A stretch of 64,000 bases of DNA. Source: Actinernus sp. WN-2022 (taxonomy: Eukaryota > Cnidaria > Anthozoa > Actiniaria > Actinernidae). The stretch spans positions 147,781,745 to 147,845,744 of the forward strand of contig JAOWCC010001589.1 in the NCBI GenBank assembly GCA_030867875.1, given 5' to 3'. This document shows, in pieces, positions 56,310 through 62,376 of this stretch. The notes under the pieces were generated by a model. It did not search any database, had not been told where the DNA came from, and worked only from the letters and a program-made list of their open reading frames with translations. The stretch's first letter is position 1. Every line of letters starts with the position of its first letter. The position numbers and the translations under genes were made by a program.

Positions 56310-56465
56310 TGTTACGGGTTGGTATAGCTTTTCGCCAGCTTCTCGTAATGATTGATCACCTAGCTTTTTATTGAGTAATCGTTTCTTTAAGATTCGCCTA
56401 TTTTTCAAGAATTCGTTAATTAAGCTTGCTCTTTCTTCTACTGTCTTAATAGTTCTGAACGACAT
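56301..56465 (-). pseudogene. Small ORF truncated by the satellite (54 aa left)
   Basis: ATG at 56,463-56,465 opens a frame read leftward, ending at a TGA (56,301-56,303) that belongs to satellite sequence. The protein starts MSFRTIKTVEERASLI, is rich in Lys/Arg/Leu and helical in character, and ends with EKLYQPVT just before the satellite. The start is supported by a GTATACG motif directly upstream, like those of neighbouring genes. A charged helical N-terminus followed by a 'YxPVT/YxPIT' motif resembles a protein of unknown function in other Mavericks and polinton-like viruses; this is from memory and uncertain. About 52 codons are original. The real gene probably continued and was broken by the rearrangement. 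It lies on the same strand as, and 100 bp downstream of, the ATPase. Confidence 0.6.
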
Positions 56466-56485
56466 ACGTATACATATTAGTTACA
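56466..56485 (-). promoter_or_regulatory. GTATACG-type upstream motif of the truncated ORF
   Basis: Read leftward, the 20 bases before the ATG contain TAACTAATATGTATACGT. This matches the TAAY...TATA/GTATACG pattern found in front of most genes in this cluster. Its position directly against the start codon supports the ATG at 56,465. The remaining part of the 100-bp gap to the ATPase stop shows no other feature. Confidence 0.5.
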
Positions 56486-56565
56486 TAATTCGTTACTCTA
56501 AGTTAGCGTAACTTTTTGAAATCGTATGTAAATCACACGAAAACCCTCGAATTCTCATTCTCTAA

Positions 56566-57252
56566 CTACGTATTATGCATGTATAAACCGTCGAAGTTAT
56601 TTCGATACATCTCGGGAATATGCTTAGAAGTCTTATCCAACACCATGAAATCGAATGGTTCTATCGTAGCTTCTCGATATATGTCTTCGAATTGTTTCCG
56701 ACTGATGTTTTTACAGTTATCATCAGCAATGTGTCTGATGTCCTTGTTATCTAATCCGCCAAATAGAACGAAGCACTTAGTATTGCGTCGAATGTATTTT
56801 GGCACATCGTAATAGCTTTGACACAAGTAAATGCAGTTACAGTTCTTATTTCTAGATAGCGAAAAGTATTCCTTAACGTTGTTCATATTTTTATTGTCGA
56901 TCTTAATATCATCGAATACGATAACCTTATTAGCGTCATCATCTAAATCTTCAACTGGTATGATGTCTTCTGGATTGCATAATTCGACATTACACGCATC
57001 GTCGTCGTCATCTAATTCCTCGTTAATGATATCATGGAATTCTTTTATTAGACTGTACTTATCCTGATGAGGATTTAGAGTATGTATCTTACATGAATCG
57101 TAATTCATCCATTTTAAAAGCATATTGGTAAGCAGATTCGTTTTACCTTGACCCGTACTACCAACTAGCATAAAATGGCAATCAGGAAGCAAGAAGTGAT
57201 GTTTTGGTTTCTGACTTATTTTTTCAGTATCGTCAAAGTTGATTATATTCAT
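56566..57252 (-). CDS. A32-like genome-packaging ATPase (FtsK/HerA superfamily)
   Basis: 228 aa. P-loop GSTGQGKT at residues 31-38 and a hydrophobic strand ending in the Walker B acidic pair, VIVFDD at 110-115. A later CIYLCQSYYDVPKYIRRN stretch matches the glutamine-containing motif III region of the packaging ATPases of Polintons, poxvirus A32 relatives and other polinton-like viruses. Family role: ATP-driven translocation of the DNA into a preformed capsid. Length is typical for Maverick ATPases (about 200-250 aa). A run of five aspartates lies at 81-85 between the Walker motifs. The gene is divergent from the capsid genes, sharing a 27-bp spacer with them, and stops at TAG. The overlapping plus-strand frames here are shadows. 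Function is highly likely; only the name of the subfamily is open. Confidence 0.93.
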   Translation of the reverse strand: MNIINFDDTEKISQKPKHHFLLPDCHFMLVGSTGQGKTNLLTNMLLKWMNYDSCKIHTLNPHQDKYSLIKEFHDIINEELDDDDDACNVELCNPEDIIPVEDLDDDANKVIVFDDIKIDNKNMNNVKEYFSLSRNKNCNCIYLCQSYYDVPKYIRRNTKCFVLFGGLDNKDIRHIADDNCKNISRKQFEDIYREATIEPFDFMVLDKTSKHIPEMYRNNFDGLYMHNT

Positions 57253-57279
57253 CTACTATAATGTACGTATACAATATAG
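57253..57279. promoter_or_regulatory. 27-bp divergent promoter between ATPase and fibre-like gene
   Basis: The two start codons face away from each other with only 27 bases between. The centre is GTACGTATAC: read rightward it gives GTATACAATATAG before the ATG, and read leftward TTGTATACGTACATTATAG before the ATPase ATG. GTATACG or a close variant is also found before the starts at 56,465, 61,859 and 63,364. So short a region must hold both initiators, and 5' leaders would be only a few to about 20 nt long. Confidence 0.6.
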
Positions 57280-57900
57280 ATGAGTCTTACGAAATTTGGA
57301 ACGATTCGAACTGGAAGCAGCAATGAGTGCATGCATGAGCAAACACCAGTAAGAATAGTTAGTATTAATGCGAAAGAGATTTCACTCTTATGGCTTCAAC
57401 GCGATACAGATTGGATGGATATACCCAATTACGAAATACAGCTAACACCAAAAGGTACGAATATGATGAGACTATCATGCCGCCTATACATCTCAAACAA
57501 CACTGGAGGAGGTAATTTTTGGTTCCGATGGGTCCTATTAACGCCAACACCAGTTCCAGGGCACCATTTACAAACGATTATTGGTGTAAGTAATTTACCA
57601 GATGCAGCAATTGGCTTGAGAACCAGATGTGCATTTGCATCACAACCGCCAAGAGATCCAGAGACAGTCGTTTGTATTTCAGACGTCTCTTTTCATGAGA
57701 ATTTCGGTAACGGCATCCTACACACGTATAAGCTGCAGTGTAAGATCACTGATACAGGAACGATGGTATTGAATAGACTGTATAATGGCGCTAATGCGAC
57801 ATGGAATGGATACATGAAATCATTAATAATGGTTGAGGAAATCACAGGAATGACCAAAAAAACTGCTCAAAATGGGATCAACGAATACGCATCAAACTAA
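57280..57900 (+). CDS. Putative trimeric spike/fibre-like protein, TNF/C1q-like beta head
   Basis: 206 aa with no signal peptide or membrane segment. It starts MSLTKFGTIRTG, sharing an MSxxxFGT[IL]xxG pattern with the collagen-stalk protein of the next gene (MSYSIFGTLYNG). From about residue 45 on it is beta-rich, with an LSCRLYI strand at 65-71 resembling IQCCLYI in the neighbour's C-terminal domain, and it ends with a strand SLIMVEEI. This looks like a jelly-roll head of the TNF/C1q kind used by many viral spikes; that fold is inference. The shared N-terminal tail suggests both anchor to the same virion component, as fibre tails anchor to penton in adenoviruses. The gene is first in the rightward set and ends 21 bp before the next ATG. 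No close named relative recognised. Confidence 0.6.
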   Translation: MSLTKFGTIRTGSSNECMHEQTPVRIVSINAKEISLLWLQRDTDWMDIPNYEIQLTPKGTNMMRLSCRLYISNNTGGGNFWFRWVLLTPTPVPGHHLQTIIGVSNLPDAAIGLRTRCAFASQPPRDPETVVCISDVSFHENFGNGILHTYKLQCKITDTGTMVLNRLYNGANATWNGYMKSLIMVEEITGMTKKTAQNGINEYASN

Positions 57901-57902
57901 TG

Positions 57903-57917
57903 TAATCATATAATATA
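57903..57917 (+). promoter_or_regulatory. TAATCATATAATATA upstream element of the collagen-fibre gene
   Basis: This 15-mer lies 4 bases before the ATG at 57,922 and is identical to the one overlapping the start of the major capsid gene (60,397-60,411). It also contains TCATA, which fits the trichomonad initiator pattern TCA[CT][AT] near start codons. It may therefore be an initiator or a viral late-type promoter. Confidence 0.6.
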
Positions 57918-57921
57918 AGAG

Positions 57922-59271
57922 ATGAGTTACTCAATATTTGGAACGCTTTACAATGGTACGATAGAGCAAAAGGAAGGTAAGCGCGGACCACCTGGAAGGG
58001 ATTCAACCGTTCCTGGCCCACGTGGAAGGGACTCAACTGTTCCTGGCCCAGCAGGTAAGGACTCAACTGTTCCTGGACCATCTGGAAGGGACTCAACCAT
58101 TCCTGGCCCACCTGGAAGGGATTCAACTGTTCCTGGCCCACGTGGAAGGGACTCAACCGTTCCTGGCCCAGCAGGTAAGGATTCGACTGTTCCTGGCCCA
58201 CGTGGAAGGGACTCAACCGTTCCTGGCCCACGTGGAAGGGACTCAACCGTTCCTGGGCCTGGTGTTATGTATGGTAGTCAAACATTCAATTGTGGTAATT
58301 TCGTTATGGATTCTAGTAATTGGGCGTCATCAAGCAGTGTAAGTTCATTCATAATCATAAATGATGCATACTCTATGATTAACATCGCTCCAGAACATCA
58401 AGGTTTTAGAATCCTAGAGACATTTAAACCAAACTCGACGGAGAAGTTGACTATGACTCTACCAAAAAATGATAATCCAGCCTTAGGGTTAAAAGGCAAC
58501 AGTGACTACGCAGTTCGGGTCGAAGCTTATGCAAACGTTGGATCCATAACACTAAACTCTATATCAATTGAACAGAATTTAAGTTTCATATCGAACACGA
58601 TGAAAAATGGAAGGATAGGATCTACAAACACTGCTTTCCAAGAGCTAAGCATAACAACATCTACTAATGACACAGGTAAATTTTCATTTACATTGAGTCA
58701 TAATCAGTCATCCAATCAGCTAATAGTAATCTATGTTGCAATCGTTGCTGGAGCATTAAATGCAAACACCTTTGTGAATCCAGCATCATTCGACGACGTC
58801 TCACTTATTATACCAACTCAAATTAAGGATATTGTACCAATTAGACCAACCATCTATGGTAATGTCATTAACGAAAGGCTAAGATATCAAACAAGAAGTG
58901 CGCTTACAGAAATTCCTAAGTTGACGGTCACATTACCTGGTGGGAACGTGTTATATCGAATACAATGTTGCTTATATATTAGATCGAGTAGAGACGACAC
59001 AGATATAGTTTTCTCAAACAGAAAGAATGACACATACGTTAACGTATTCAATATGCGTATAAAAAGAGGGGCATATGCCGATGTTCCATTGAACAACGTA
59101 TATTATTTGTTTCAAAGAGATGTGGATACAACATATTATATGATGATACAAACTCAATCTGGAGTCGTCGTTAACGTCAATTGGAATTCACAACAATCTT
59201 ACATAACAGCTGAAAAATGGGATGGCCTGAATGTCGTACACGATTCATCCGATAATATAATAATTGGATAA
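57922..59271 (+). CDS. Collagen-stalk fibre with CBM-like and C-terminal beta-head domains
   Basis: 449 aa. Residues 1-12 form the shared MSxxxFGT tail. Residues 24-113 are nine exact 10-residue units, consensus GPRGRDSTVP, in which two Gly-X-Y triplets alternate with an STVP tetrapeptide. Residues about 115-310 form a beta-sandwich-like region with NWASSSS near its start and FDDVSLI at 290-296, a closing motif common in carbohydrate-binding modules of the CBM4/9 type. Residues about 310-449 form a second beta domain with RIQCCLYI at 346-353, ending in a strand SYITAEKW like the tail of the preceding protein. The architecture of tail, stalk, sugar-binding-like domain and head is that of a receptor-binding fibre. 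Domain names are inferred from motifs only; the repeat is directly visible. The gene ends 20 bp before the penton gene. Confidence 0.75.
   Translation: MSYSIFGTLYNGTIEQKEGKRGPPGRDSTVPGPRGRDSTVPGPAGKDSTVPGPSGRDSTIPGPPGRDSTVPGPRGRDSTVPGPAGKDSTVPGPRGRDSTVPGPRGRDSTVPGPGVMYGSQTFNCGNFVMDSSNWASSSSVSSFIIINDAYSMINIAPEHQGFRILETFKPNSTEKLTMTLPKNDNPALGLKGNSDYAVRVEAYANVGSITLNSISIEQNLSFISNTMKNGRIGSTNTAFQELSITTSTNDTGKFSFTLSHNQSSNQLIVIYVAIVAGALNANTFVNPASFDDVSLIIPTQIKDIVPIRPTIYGNVINERLRYQTRSALTEIPKLTVTLPGGNVLYRIQCCLYIRSSRDDTDIVFSNRKNDTYVNVFNMRIKRGAYADVPLNNVYYLFQRDVDTTYYMMIQTQSGVVVNVNWNSQQSYITAEKWDGLNVVHDSSDNIIIG
57991..58260 (+). repeat. Nine tandem 30-bp units encoding the collagen-like stalk
   Basis: Exactly nine in-frame 30-bp units of the form N3-GGAAGGGACTCAACCGTTCC-TGGCCCA. 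The first codon alternates CCT, CGT, GCA, TCT, CCT, CGT, GCA, CGT, CGT, encoding P-R-A-S-P-R-A-R-R. The first eight units thus read as two copies of a four-unit block with one late change. The GCA units carry GGTAAGG (Lys) in place of GGAAGGG (Arg). Such arrays expand and contract readily, so stalk length probably varies between copies of the element. Confidence 0.92.
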
Positions 59272-59276
59272 TAATC

Positions 59277-59291
59277 TAACCAAACTGTATA
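59277..59291 (+). promoter_or_regulatory. TAACCAAACTGTATA upstream element of the penton-like gene
   Basis: A TAA-start plus TATA-end motif fills the space between the collagen-fibre stop and the ATG at 59,292. It agrees loosely with the TAAY...TATA pattern before the neighbouring genes. TAACCA also occurs directly before the start at 60,038. Confidence 0.4.
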
Positions 59292-60032
59292 ATGCAAACT
59301 ACGCTATTCTTCGATAGTAAGAAAGGATTCGGTTCATCTGAAAACTTCACGACAAACTTCAATCCTCCATTGGAGCTAGACAGTACGAAAAACTATCAAA
59401 TCTCGTTAATCAATGCATCAATGTGGTACTCTTGGTATAACATAACGAGTGTAAATAACAAGTTCAAATACTATAATGGTACAGCTTGGAAGACGATAAC
59501 ATTATCGCCAGGAGCATACAACGTAATTGACATAAACGACACTATGAAGCACCATATGAAGCAAAATAGCGATTGGGACGTTGCTAACAGTAAGTACTAT
59601 GTCGATATTAAACCTAATTACAACACACTGAAGTCTGTGATTGAGATACGAAATGGTTATAAAGTGGATTTCACTATTGACGAAAGTTTTAGGACGATAC
59701 TTGGTTTCGAATCTAAGATAGTTCAAGGCAACGGCTTTCACGATAGCGATAAGATTGTGCAAATCACAGAGGTCGATACTATTCAAGTACACTGCGATCT
59801 AGTAACAGATTCTTACATAAATGGCAGTACAAGTTCGGTCATCTACTCATTCGTTCCATCGGTTCCTCCAGGTTACTTGATCAACATCCATCCTAACCAA
59901 CGATTCGATATGAACATATCGAAAAGATCGATTAACAGTATATCGTTCTCGCTTAGAGATCAAAGTGGTAATTCGATAAGAATGAATAATGAGAGAGTTA
60001 CGTATTACATCCATCTTAGTGAGATTGTGTAA
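59292..60032 (+). CDS. Minor capsid protein, penton-like (single jelly roll)
   Basis: 246 aa, beta-rich, no signal peptide. N-terminal MQTTLFFDSKKG and KNYQISLINASMWYSWYNI at about residues 36-54, and a C-terminal block with SISFSLRDQSGNSI followed by NNERVTYYIHL, match the pattern I associate with Polinton/adintovirus minor capsid (penton) proteins: an N-terminal strand 'ISLxNA...NI' and a C-terminal 'LxDQxGxxIxxxxE...IHL'. In the family it occupies the fivefold vertices and, in adenoviruses, holds the fibre. The two fibre-like genes lie directly upstream, fitting such a partnership. Length is normal for a Polinton penton. Assignment rests on motif memory plus position next to the major capsid gene. 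Confidence 0.8.
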   Translation: MQTTLFFDSKKGFGSSENFTTNFNPPLELDSTKNYQISLINASMWYSWYNITSVNNKFKYYNGTAWKTITLSPGAYNVIDINDTMKHHMKQNSDWDVANSKYYVDIKPNYNTLKSVIEIRNGYKVDFTIDESFRTILGFESKIVQGNGFHDSDKIVQITEVDTIQVHCDLVTDSYINGSTSSVIYSFVPSVPPGYLINIHPNQRFDMNISKRSINSISFSLRDQSGNSIRMNNERVTYYIHLSEIV

Positions 60033-60037
60033 CCAAT

Positions 60038-60385
60038 ATGTATATGCTATTAACGAGAGAACGATATACCAAAAGGAAAGTCATTGGTGGAAACCTCATT
60101 GGGAACGTATTCGACAAAGCAAAGAGTACGCTTTCAACAGCTAGCAAGATAATAACGAGGCCCATTAATGCTTTAAAAAATGGATTGCTAAAACCCGTTA
60201 TTACTAAGGCTCTTCCATATGTTAAACAGAAAGCCATCAATGTTGGCACTAAAGCGATCCTTCAAAAAGTAAAGCAGGGCGTTAGAGACGTTTCGTCAAA
60301 TCCAGAGGTTCGGAAAGTCTTGAATGACCGGTCGAGAGCTATCTTATCGAATCTTATTGCTGGAAGAGGCATGAAACGATTGTAG
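60038..60385 (+). CDS. Small basic virion protein, possibly protein VI-like
   Basis: 115 aa, rich in Lys/Arg, with amphipathic helical segments and no cysteine. The start is five bases after the penton stop; a second in-frame ATG two codons on (60,044) is possible. A glycine pair (VIGGNLIGN) lies at 15-23, and near the end IAGR-G (107-111) fits the adenain consensus [MIL]xGx-G, leaving a five-residue basic tail. In adenoviruses protein VI is cleaved near both ends, and its C-terminal peptide activates the protease. Similar layout and gene position between penton and hexon make a protein VI-like membrane-active or capsid-cement role plausible, but there is no sequence proof. It could also be a core protein. 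Confidence 0.6.
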   Translation: MYMLLTRERYTKRKVIGGNLIGNVFDKAKSTLSTASKIITRPINALKNGLLKPVITKALPYVKQKAINVGTKAILQKVKQGVRDVSSNPEVRKVLNDRSRAILSNLIAGRGMKRL

Positions 60386-60396
60386 TGACTTTTGTA

Positions 60397-60411
60397 TAAT
60401 CATATAATATA
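60397..60411 (+). promoter_or_regulatory. TAATCATATAATATA upstream element of the major capsid gene
   Basis: Identical 15-mer to that before the collagen-fibre gene, here running into the ATG so that its last A is the first base of the start codon. With the preceding stop at 60,383-60,385, the whole intergenic gap is 25 bp. A transcript starting within it would have almost no 5' leader. Confidence 0.6.
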
Positions 60412-61829
60412 TGACTGAAGTAATTAGCCAATATTTTCAATTCGATGAATCGAACATTATCGATAACTCAACTACGAAATTCGAATATATCGAATACCTT
60501 CCAAGAGACTCTAATAACATGGATAAAGATGGCCAAAGGATCATCGAGACTCGAGATGAAGACGTATACCTGCTCCCACATAAGGCTATGTTGGAGGTGC
60601 GTGGTAAGCTGCAAACAGCTGCTAATGCTGATTATAATGCAACAGATATTGTATCGCTTGTGAATAATGCGTGGAGTCTATTTTCAAGTGCTCAATATCA
60701 GATTAACAACCAAATAGTAGAAAGTGTGAATGACTACCTACCAGAAGCAAGCACAATTCTAAACACAGTCATGTTTTCTGATGACTATAGCCGTAGTACT
60801 GCTAGTAATATGCTTTGGTTTAGAGATACATCAACGGGTACACCAACTTTAAAGTACATAACTGCAATTGCTGCAGTCGATGATGCTGCTAATGCAGCTG
60901 CCGTTCGAACAGGAACGCAAGCCTTAGTTGTTGCATACACACAAGACCAAACAGCTAATCTAGGTTTCACTGCTCGACAGGCTATCACGACAGGAGCTAA
61001 ACAAGTATCCCTGCTTCTACCACTATCGCAAGTTTTCGGATTCTGTAAGGATGTAGATACTGTGTTTCGGAGTGTCAAACATACCCTTATCCTAAACAGA
61101 GCAACAGCAAACCAGTATATCATGAAAGATAATGCTGTAGGCGTTGGTAAATTTAAGATTACTCACCTATCACTATGGATGCCTAAAGTCGTTCCTTCAC
61201 TAGAAATTCAATCATACATTGATGCCAAACTAGTAAGTGGTTACATAAAGGACCTATACTTCGAGCAGGTACGTGTATACAGAACGATGTTCCAAGCCGT
61301 TGAAACGAACCCAACATGGAGAATTACAACACAGCCAGGTAGCGAACTTCCAAGACATGTCTTCATTGCATTACAGTCTAGTGATCGTCATCCAACAGCT
61401 AATGCACAGAATGTCAATAATATGATCTTCGATAATGGGAACCTAACAAGAATCAGTATTCGAATCAATAGCGTACAACATCCAGAAAGAGAAGTAGAAT
61501 GTAACTTCACTCCAGCTAATAGGAACTATAATAGATCGTACATGATGTTCATGGATGCCGTTAACAAATACCAAGATACCGATACTGGTAGTCAGCTTAG
61601 TGTTGAGGATTGGGCATCATTGTATCCAATACATCATTTTGACGTTAGTAAGCATTCAGAGCAGCTGAAAACAAGCATGGCTGATATTGAAGTCCGATTT
61701 ACCCTAGGTGGGAACTTCAGAAACATAGCTAACAATGCTGATATACCTTATTATGTTTATGCCGTAATCCTATCCGATAGGCACTTACAACTACAAGGCT
61801 TGTCTGGTAGAATGAATGTAATCGTGTAA
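60411..61829 (+). CDS. Major capsid protein (double jelly roll, hexon-like)
   Basis: 472 aa. The N-terminal stretch with DESNIIDNSTTKFEYIEYLP and a DVYLLPHKAMLEVRGKL strand, a middle VSLLLPLSQVFGFCKDVD followed by FRSVKHTLIL, and a C-terminal YPIHHFDVSKHSEQLKTSMADIEVRF match, block by block, the Maverick/Polinton major capsid protein as I know it from animal and protist elements (LxxIFGFCxDxxK..xxxxHTLxL; YPxxxFDVSKQxExLxxxxxDI). The protein forms the trimeric capsomers of the icosahedral shell. The length is usual for this shorter MCP branch and the frame is intact. Ala-rich insertion at about 153-180 (ITAIAAVDDAANAAAVRTG) is probably a surface loop. Followed 29 bp later by the first core-like gene. 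Confidence 0.92.
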   Translation: MTEVISQYFQFDESNIIDNSTTKFEYIEYLPRDSNNMDKDGQRIIETRDEDVYLLPHKAMLEVRGKLQTAANADYNATDIVSLVNNAWSLFSSAQYQINNQIVESVNDYLPEASTILNTVMFSDDYSRSTASNMLWFRDTSTGTPTLKYITAIAAVDDAANAAAVRTGTQALVVAYTQDQTANLGFTARQAITTGAKQVSLLLPLSQVFGFCKDVDTVFRSVKHTLILNRATANQYIMKDNAVGVGKFKITHLSLWMPKVVPSLEIQSYIDAKLVSGYIKDLYFEQVRVYRTMFQAVETNPTWRITTQPGSELPRHVFIALQSSDRHPTANAQNVNNMIFDNGNLTRISIRINSVQHPEREVECNFTPANRNYNRSYMMFMDAVNKYQDTDTGSQLSVEDWASLYPIHHFDVSKHSEQLKTSMADIEVRFTLGGNFRNIANNADIPYYVYAVILSDRHLQLQGLSGRMNVIV

Positions 61830-61837
61830 ATTTTATC

Positions 61838-61858
61838 TAATTATACTACATATACGAA
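61838..61858 (+). promoter_or_regulatory. TAATTATACT...CATATACGAA upstream element
   Basis: Lies directly before the ATG at 61,859 and ends CATATACGAA, almost the same as TGTATACGAA before the ATG at 63,364. It belongs to the TAAY...TATA group of this cluster. Confidence 0.5.
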
Positions 61859-62338
61859 ATGAGCTATATTAGAACAGGATTGAGTCTAAGCGAATCTCAA
61901 AAAGAATCAATTAAGAATGCTTACATCAATAAGAAAACAGTTAGCTTGAGATTGAACAACAATCAACTAACAGGAAGCGACTTTCTAGGACTGACTAAAG
62001 CGCAACGTAAGAAGGTGGTTGAAGCTAAAAGAGGAATGTCTGGAGTCCAACTAAAACTTAGTAAGACGCAAGTCTCAAAACAAGTCTCAAAACAAGGCGG
62101 ATTTTTAGGTGGATTGGGTAATTTAGTGAAAATGATTGCTCCTATGTTCTTGAAGAAAATCCTACCAGCTCTTGGAATGGATGCTGCAACTGGAGCAATA
62201 TCTGGTTCTGTCTCTAAGGCTGTACAAGGAAAAGGCATTAAGAAAAAGAGAGGTAGACCAAAAAAGAAGGGCAAAGGACTCATACTTGGACCGAATTCAC
62301 CTTTTAAGGGCATACCATTACTTGGAGCAATTCTCTAA
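61859..62338 (+). CDS. Core-like virion protein with AT-hook (paralogue 1)
   Basis: 159 aa. Residues 8-70 carry the pattern LSLSESQK...VSLRLNNNQL...LTKAQRKKVVEAKRG...VQLKLSKTQ, shared with the next gene. A Gly-rich hydrophobic segment follows (about 80-118, GGFLGGLGNLVKMIAPMFL...), then a basic stretch KGIKKKRGRPKKKGKG (125-140) containing the RGRP core of an AT-hook, and finally a hydrophobic tail LILGPNSPFKGIPLLGAIL. Similar proteins ('...SKTQ...GGFLP...GPNSPF') accompany Maverick capsid genes in cnidarians and others, from memory. Their role is unproven; adenovirus protein X/VI-like functions are often proposed. Minor-groove binding to AT-rich DNA through RGRP would suit packaging of this element. 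The hydrophobic part could insert in membranes. Intact. Confidence 0.7.
   Translation: MSYIRTGLSLSESQKESIKNAYINKKTVSLRLNNNQLTGSDFLGLTKAQRKKVVEAKRGMSGVQLKLSKTQVSKQVSKQGGFLGGLGNLVKMIAPMFLKKILPALGMDAATGAISGSVSKAVQGKGIKKKRGRPKKKGKGLILGPNSPFKGIPLLGAIL
62069..62092 (+). repeat. 12-bp perfect tandem duplication inside the core-like gene
   Basis: CAAGTCTCAAAA occurs twice in direct succession (62,069-62,080 and 62,081-62,092), giving VSKQVSKQ at residues 72-79. The paralogous gene downstream has a single LSKQ at the same place, so this is probably a recent slippage event. It keeps the reading frame. Confidence 0.85.
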
Positions 62339-62357
62339 TCGTATTCAAATTATTGTC

Positions 62358-62376
62358 TAACGATATCATATATAGA
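62358..62376 (+). promoter_or_regulatory. TAACGATATCATATATAGA upstream element
   Basis: This lies directly before the ATG at 62,377 and includes TCATATA. It shares TAACGATAT with the element before 63,364. It favours the ATG at 62,377 over the in-frame TTG at 62,353, because translation from the TTG would read through the motif itself. Confidence 0.5.

Noticed and set aside
56301..56565. Terminal inverted repeat of the Maverick at the satellite border
   Set aside because: The sequence at the border is coding-like and cut mid-gene, with no simple terminal repeat or flanking duplication visible. The partner end is not in the window.
56516..57067. Two plus-strand frames (98 and 78 aa) opposite the ATPase
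   Set aside because: Antisense shadows of the ATPase gene, with no upstream motif or family resemblance.
57878..58246. 122-aa minus-strand frame with a repeated GQE(R/Q)L pattern
   Set aside because: It is the antisense of the collagen-stalk repeat; regular repeats of 30 bp keep several frames open. The sense frame continues into a well-formed protein and the antisense one does not.
58022..58342. 106-aa plus-strand frame with repeated GTQ/FLAH units
   Set aside because: It is a +1 shadow of the same 30-bp repeat and ends soon after it.
62353..62376. Upstream TTG start for the second core-like protein, adding eight residues
   Set aside because: The added codons consist of the upstream AT-rich motif itself, and eukaryotic starts rarely use TTG. 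ATG at 62,377 is preferred.
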